Assembly: GCF_026017845.1 (NCBI RefSeq) | Contig: NZ_CP100416.1 | Span: forward strand, 4,695,667-4,759,666 | Direction: 5' to 3' | Source: Amycolatopsis mediterranei | GTDB lineage: Bacteria > Actinomycetota > Actinomycetes > Mycobacteriales > Pseudonocardiaceae | DNA length: 64,000 nucleotides | Shown here: positions 60,146 through 64,000 of the stretch, piece after piece | Layout: every line of letters starts with the position of its first letter | Position numbering within the stretch: the stretch's first letter is position 1 | Position numbers and translations under genes: made by a program | Notes under the pieces: model-generated | What the model was told of the DNA's origin: nothing | Database searches by the model: none | What the model saw: only the letters and a program-made list of their open reading frames with translations

Positions 60146-61245
60146 CGGTCGCGCTCCGTGCAACGGGCCGCCAAGGCAGCCAGCAGGTCGCCGGCGTGGC
60201 GGGGGACCACCGCCGGGTCGATCGCCGCCAGGGCTTTGTCGGCCCGCTCGCGGATCAGCTCGCCCATGCGGTCCCGGGCGCCGGTGGCCACGATGAGTTC
60301 CCGCCAGCGTGCGACCGCCTCGTCGTCCACCGTTTCCAGCTCCAGCAACTCGGCGAACTCGGCCTGCCGGCGCCGGTCGGCCATCGCCGCGGCGAGCACC
60401 ACCACGCTGGATGCCTTGCGCTCGCGCAGGTCCTGCCCGGCCGGCTTGCCCGTGACGGCCGGGTCGCCGAACACGCCCAGCAGGTCGTCGCGGAGCTGGA
60501 ACGCCTCGCCCACCAGGCCGCCGAACTCGCCGAGCCCGGCCATCAGCTCCGGGCCGCAGCCGGCCAGCGCCGCCCCGAACTCCAGCGGTCGGCGGACGGT
60601 GTAGTTGCCGGACTTGCGGCGCAGGACGTCGAGCAGGGTGTCCCAGCTGGGCAGTGCCCGCGCGTCGTTCACCAGGTCGGCGAGCTGGCCGACGGCCAGT
60701 TCGGCCCGCATCGCGTCGTAGTGGCCCCAGCCCCGCGCCAGCTGCTCCGCCGCCAGCCCGCTTTCGCGCAGCATCTGCTCAGACCACACCAGGAACAGAT
60801 CGCCGAACAGGATCGCGGCGGACTCGCCGAACCGCGGCGCCGAGCCCGCCCAGCCCTGCTCCTCGTGCCAGCGGGCGAACCGGACGTGCAGCGCGGTGCG
60901 GCCGCGGCGCAGCGCCGAGCCGTCCATCACGTCGTCCTGGACGAGGGCGAAGCAGTGCAGCAGCTCCAGCGCGGCGGCCGCGCGGACGGCGGCGTCGGAT
61001 TCCGGTTGCCCGCACCGCCACCCGACGTACGCGAAAAGCGGGCGGAGACATTTCCCGCCCGCCACGAACTCCGGTACCGCGGTTTCCGCGAGCGCTCCCT
61101 CGCTGCGTCCGGAAAAATGTTCCTTCGCTCGCGCGCTCACGAATTGGTGCGCCTCGGCGAGGCAGCGGCGGCCCAGTGCGTCCAGCGGCTCGGCGGGCGC
61201 GTCGTCGTCCGCGGGGGCCACCCCCGTCGTCATGGTCGCGGTCAT
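60142..61245 (-). CDS. crtE: Geranylgeranyl diphosphate synthase
   Basis: A 367-aa trans-prenyltransferase. The first Asp-rich motif is DDVMD in LVQDDVMDGSALRRGR, the second in FQLRDDLLGVFGD, with GGKCLRP for isopentenyl binding. Supplies C20 diphosphate to crtB. It is the promoter-proximal gene of an eight-gene unit in which nearly every junction is a 4-bp overlap, so stoichiometric coupled translation is likely. Confidence 0.94.
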   Translation of the reverse strand: MTATMTTGVAPADDDAPAEPLDALGRRCLAEAHQFVSARAKEHFSGRSEGALAETAVPEFVAGGKCLRPLFAYVGWRCGQPESDAAVRAAAALELLHCFALVQDDVMDGSALRRGRTALHVRFARWHEEQGWAGSAPRFGESAAILFGDLFLVWSEQMLRESGLAAEQLARGWGHYDAMRAELAVGQLADLVNDARALPSWDTLLDVLRRKSGNYTVRRPLEFGAALAGCGPELMAGLGEFGGLVGEAFQLRDDLLGVFGDPAVTGKPAGQDLRERKASSVVVLAAAMADRRRQAEFAELLELETVDDEAVARWRELIVATGARDRMGELIRERADKALAAIDPAVVPRHAGDLLAALAARCTERDR

Positions 61246-61612
61246 CCGGCGCCCCTCCTGCTCTCGGCCTATTCGATTCGCAACCGTTTCACATGTGGTG
61301 TAGCTTGTCTACTGGAACCCGACAAACACCAGCTGAACCGCGTGATCGCCACACTTTGCGCGGCCGATTGCATCGGTGTTGAATCGGAGCGACTTCTCTG
61401 AGGACGGGACGGCGATGCCACACGCCGTCCCGGCGGGCCTGCCGTGTGCGGGCCCCGCACCCGGCGGCGCCCCGCCCACACCTGGGCGTCGCCGGGTGCT
61501 CGTCGTGCATTGTCATGCCCATTTGTCATCGGAACAAACATCGATTACCGGGGTGTCGGAAATATCGCGACCGAGCTGCACCAGGCTATCGCCGCCGGTC
61601 TATTCTGCTTTC
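61246..61612. promoter_or_regulatory. Divergent promoter region of the carotenoid locus
   Basis: About 367 nt between crtE (left) and the CruF-like gene (right). It is A+T-rich near crtE (61265-61330) and again at 61505-61600, with GC-rich sequence between, suggesting two back-to-back promoters. TTGTCAT occurs twice in direct orientation, at 61510-61516 and 61523-61529, 13 nt apart, and may be an operator or overlapping -35 elements. Open frames crossing this area lack RBS support. Confidence 0.5.
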
Positions 61613-61615
61613 GTG

Positions 61616-62434
61616 ATGGTTTCGCGGACTGCCGCATTCACCCGGCGCCACCCCGCCCCGCCTGCCCTGACCGCTTGGCTCTGCGCCGCGGCGACGGTCC
61701 TCTGCCAGATCCTCTACTCGGTGACCGACCCGGGCGGCCGGACGTCGCTCACCGTGCTCACAGTGTTGTGCTTCGCGGCGGCGTCCCTCGCCGACGCGTG
61801 GTCCCGCTGCGGTGCCCGGGCGGCGGTCACGCTGGCGGTCGTCGCGGGTGGCGGCGGATTGCTGGCCGAGGTGACGGGCCTGCACACCGGAGTGCCGTTC
61901 GGGCGCTACGAATACACCGGCCTGCTCGGCTGGCCGATCGCCGGCGTGCCGGGCATCGTCCCGCTGGCCTGGCTGATGATGGCGTGGCCGGCGCTGCTGG
62001 CCGGCCGCGCGCTGGCCGTCAAGCCGGCCGGCGTGGTCGCGGTGGCCGCGGGCGCGCTGGCGGCGTGGGACGTCTTCCTCGACCCGCAAATGGTGGACGA
62101 GGGGTACTGGATCTGGTCCTCGCCCGAGCCGTCGTTGCCGCTGGTGGCCGGAATCCCGATCACCAACTTCGCGGGCTGGCTGCTGGTCGCCGTCCTCATC
62201 CAGGCCGCGCTGCACCGCTGGGTGCCCCGGCCGCCGGACCCCATCCCGGGCCCGGCCGCCGGTCCGGCGCCCGCGTTGTACCTCTGGACGTGGTTTTCCT
62301 CGGTGTGGGCGCACTTCGCGTTCTTCGGCCGGCCGTGGGTGGCCGTCGCCGGGGGCGTGCTCATGGGTGCGGTCGCCGTGCCGTTCGCGATCCGGCTGGG
62401 GAGGGGATTCCGATGGGCGCGCGTGTCCGCGTGA
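61616..62434 (+). CDS. CruF-like carotenoid biosynthesis membrane protein
   Basis: A 272-aa protein with about seven membrane helices and DUF422/CruF-type motifs: TGLHTGVPFGRYEYT, IAGVPGIVPLAWLMMAW, AWDVFLDPQMVDEGYWIW and GIPITNFAGWLLVA. CruF adds water across the 1',2' double bond of gamma-carotene-type ends, giving a tertiary alcohol. ATG 61616 (or GTG 61613) is the start. It precedes a glycosyltransferase by overlap, which suits CruF-CruC function. Confidence 0.83.
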   Translation: MVSRTAAFTRRHPAPPALTAWLCAAATVLCQILYSVTDPGGRTSLTVLTVLCFAAASLADAWSRCGARAAVTLAVVAGGGGLLAEVTGLHTGVPFGRYEYTGLLGWPIAGVPGIVPLAWLMMAWPALLAGRALAVKPAGVVAVAAGALAAWDVFLDPQMVDEGYWIWSSPEPSLPLVAGIPITNFAGWLLVAVLIQAALHRWVPRPPDPIPGPAAGPAPALYLWTWFSSVWAHFAFFGRPWVAVAGGVLMGAVAVPFAIRLGRGFRWARVSA

Positions 62435-63513
62435 TCGTGCGCGCGGCCGCCTGCGCCGCGGTGGCCGGTGCCGCGCACGCGGCGTACAACGCGCGGATCG
62501 TCCGGACGCCGCGCGAGGGGCCGGCCCGGTGCCGCGAAGCCGTGTCGATCCTGCTGCCGCTGCGCGACGAGGCCGACCGCGTCACCCCCACCCTGCGGTC
62601 CCTGCTGGCGCAGCGCGGCCTCGACGACGTCGAAATCCTGGTGCTGGACGACTGTTCCGGTGATGGGACAGCGGACGTCGTCCGCCGGGTCGCCGGCTCG
62701 CGGATCACGCTGCTGACCGGCGCCGAGCCACCGCCGGGGATGCTGGGCAAACCGCACGCGTGTCACCAGCTGGCCCAGCGGGCGCGGGGGAGCGTGCTGG
62801 TCTGCGTCGACGCGGACGTCGTGCTGGCTCCCGACGCCGTCGCGGCCGCGGTTTCCCTGCTGCGCGAGGCGGATCTCGACGCGGTGTCGCCGTTTCCGCG
62901 CCAGCGCGCGGAGGGGCTCGGGGCCCGGTTGGTGCAGCCGTTGCTGCAGTGGTCGTGGCTGGTGCTGCTGCCGCTGCGGCTCGCCGAGACGTCCTCGCGG
63001 CCGTCGCTGGCCGCGGCCAACGGCCAGTTCTTCGTCATCGACGCCGCCATGCTGCGCAAGTGCGGCGGGTTCGCGGCGGTCGCCGGCGAGGTGCTGGACG
63101 ACATCGCGCTGATGCGCGCGGTCAAGCGGGCGGGCGGCCGCGGGGTGGTCGCGGACGGCAGCCGGGTCGCGGAGTGCCGGATGTACGCGACGGGGGCGCA
63201 GCTGCGGGAGGGCTACACGAAGTCGCTGTGGTCGGCGACCGGTTCGGCTCCGGCGGCGGTGGCGATCGCCGGGCTGTTCCTGGTGGTCTGGGTGCTGCCC
63301 GCCGTGGCGGCCTTGGGCGGCTCGCGGGCGGGCATGGTGGGGTACGCGGCGGGCGTCGCCGGGCGGGTCGTGGCGGCTCGGCGCACCGGGGGCCGCGTCT
63401 GGCCGGACAGCCTGGCCCACCCCGTGTCGGTGCTGGCGTTGGCCGGGCTGATCGGCCGGTCGTGGCGGGCGCGGGTGGCGGGCCGGCTGGTCTGGAAGGG
63501 CCGTGCGCTGTGA
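62413..63513 (+). CDS. Family 2 glycosyltransferase, probable carotenoid glycosylation
   Basis: A 366-aa protein with an N-terminal membrane anchor, a GT2 catalytic core (VSILLPLRDEADRV, LDDCSGDGTADVV, VDADVVLAPDA) and further membrane helices at about 285-330. By position it would glycosylate the hydroxyl made by the CruF-like enzyme (CruC-like role, inference). It starts inside the CruF-like gene (22-bp overlap), and its stop overlaps the next GTG (GTGA). Confidence 0.82.
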   Translation: MGARVRVIVRAAACAAVAGAAHAAYNARIVRTPREGPARCREAVSILLPLRDEADRVTPTLRSLLAQRGLDDVEILVLDDCSGDGTADVVRRVAGSRITLLTGAEPPPGMLGKPHACHQLAQRARGSVLVCVDADVVLAPDAVAAAVSLLREADLDAVSPFPRQRAEGLGARLVQPLLQWSWLVLLPLRLAETSSRPSLAAANGQFFVIDAAMLRKCGGFAAVAGEVLDDIALMRAVKRAGGRGVVADGSRVAECRMYATGAQLREGYTKSLWSATGSAPAAVAIAGLFLVVWVLPAVAALGGSRAGMVGYAAGVAGRVVAARRTGGRVWPDSLAHPVSVLALAGLIGRSWRARVAGRLVWKGRAL

Positions 63514-64000
63514 GCGCCGTCGTCGTGGTGGGTGGTGGCATGGGCGGCCTTGCGGCGGCGGCCCGGCTCGCCGCGGCCGGGCACCGCGTCACCGTGCTGG
63601 AGCGCTCGGCGTCGTGCGGGGGCAAGCTCGCCACGTTCACCCGGGACGGCTTCACCTTCGACACCGGTCCCTCGCTGCTCACCCTGCCCTCGGTGTACCG
63701 CGAACTCTTCGCGGCCACCGGCGCCGACCTGGACGAGCTGGTCGACATCGTCCCCGTCGACCCGGCCTGCCGCTACCGGTTCGCCGACGGCACCGAACTG
63801 GCCGTCCCCCACGAGCGGGCGGCGGTCCCCGACGCGCTCGAAGCGGCCTTCGGCGGCGGCGCCGGCGAAGAGTGGCGCGGGTTGATACGCGACGCGGAGC
63901 GGCTCTGGGGCCTGGTCGGCGAGCCGGTCCTGCGCCGTCCGCTGAACGGCACCGGGGATCTGCTCAAGCACGCCAGGAGCGTCCGGGACCTGGTGGCGAT
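63510..64000 (+). CDS. Carotenoid desaturase/oxidase-like FAD protein (3' truncated by window)
   Basis: The first 163 residues show the FAD motif VVVVGGGMGGLAAAARLAAAG, the GGKL turn and GFTFDTGPSLLTLPSVYRELF, as in CrtI/CrtO/CrtN enzymes. It is a second desaturase-type gene in the locus, coupled by GTGA to the glycosyltransferase, and likely modifies an end group or adds desaturations. The remainder lies outside the window. Confidence 0.88.
   Translation, partial: MSAVVVVGGGMGGLAAAARLAAAGHRVTVLERSASCGGKLATFTRDGFTFDTGPSLLTLPSVYRELFAATGADLDELVDIVPVDPACRYRFADGTELAVPHERAAVPDALEAAFGGGAGEEWRGLIRDAERLWGLVGEPVLRRPLNGTGDLLKHARSVRDLVA

Noticed and set aside
1..64000. CRISPR arrays, insertion sequences, prophage genes, rRNA or tRNA genes
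   Set aside because: No regularly spaced repeats, transposase or integrase motifs, or RNA gene structures were found on either strand by reading.

Overview
The window is very GC-rich, uses many GTG starts and is packed with 4-bp ATGA/GTGA gene overlaps. Together with the SARP regulator, MbtH protein, NRPS genes and heterodimeric lycopene cyclase this points to an actinomycete, most likely a Pseudonocardiales such as Amycolatopsis (inference; no rRNA or tRNA gene is present to confirm it).

Region 1 (1-18986, possibly to 20370) is a biosynthetic cluster. It holds the terminating half of an NRPS ending in a thioesterase, an ABC-2 permease, an MbtH protein, an ABC ATPase and a reduced MMPL-type membrane protein. 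A leftward operon follows: ACP, KS-alpha, a KS-beta without the active-site Cys, a 26-codon coupled ORF, FabG-type ketoreductase, ATP-grasp ligase, and an SbnB/SbnA pair that makes L-2,3-diaminopropionate. A SARP regulator precedes the operon. Heptamers of one sequence family, repeated every 11 bp, lie in front of both mbtH and the ACP operon, which ties the two halves into one regulon. I do not recognise this combination as a named pathway. A solitary ATP synthase c-subunit gene sits just beyond it and could be a self-resistance copy.

Region 2 (20371-33723) is ordinary accessory and housekeeping content: a 2H phosphoesterase, a Tat-exported glycosidase-like protein, a PaaX-family regulator split by a frameshift at a perfect palindrome, a secreted esterase, a two-component system, a serine beta-lactamase-fold protein, an atypical inositol-phosphatase-like protein divergent from a LysR regulator, an NAD(P)-binding protein, a secreted hydrolase with an MHS-type transporter, and a second, intact PaaX regulator.

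Region 3 (33708-51314) is a second cluster around a divergent promoter. Leftward lie four coupled genes equivalent to fkbJ-I-H-K without the O-methyltransferase, predicted to make hydroxymalonyl-ACP. Rightward lie an NRPS (A-T-C-A-T-E-C-T), a KS-vestigial AT-T-C-T-E-like hybrid protein and a KASIII-like protein. Several carrier domains have no adenylation or acyltransferase domain beside them, and no thioesterase is present, so loading and release must be unusual.

Region 4 (51359-64000) has a secreted VWA/Calx-beta protein and then a carotenoid locus. Leftward run crtE-crtI-crtB-crtYc-crtYd-methyltransferase-crtU-FAD oxidoreductase as one overlapping unit. Rightward run a CruF-like membrane protein, a family 2 glycosyltransferase and a desaturase-like gene cut by the window end. 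The predicted pigment is a cyclised, probably aromatic, and possibly hydroxylated and glycosylated carotenoid.
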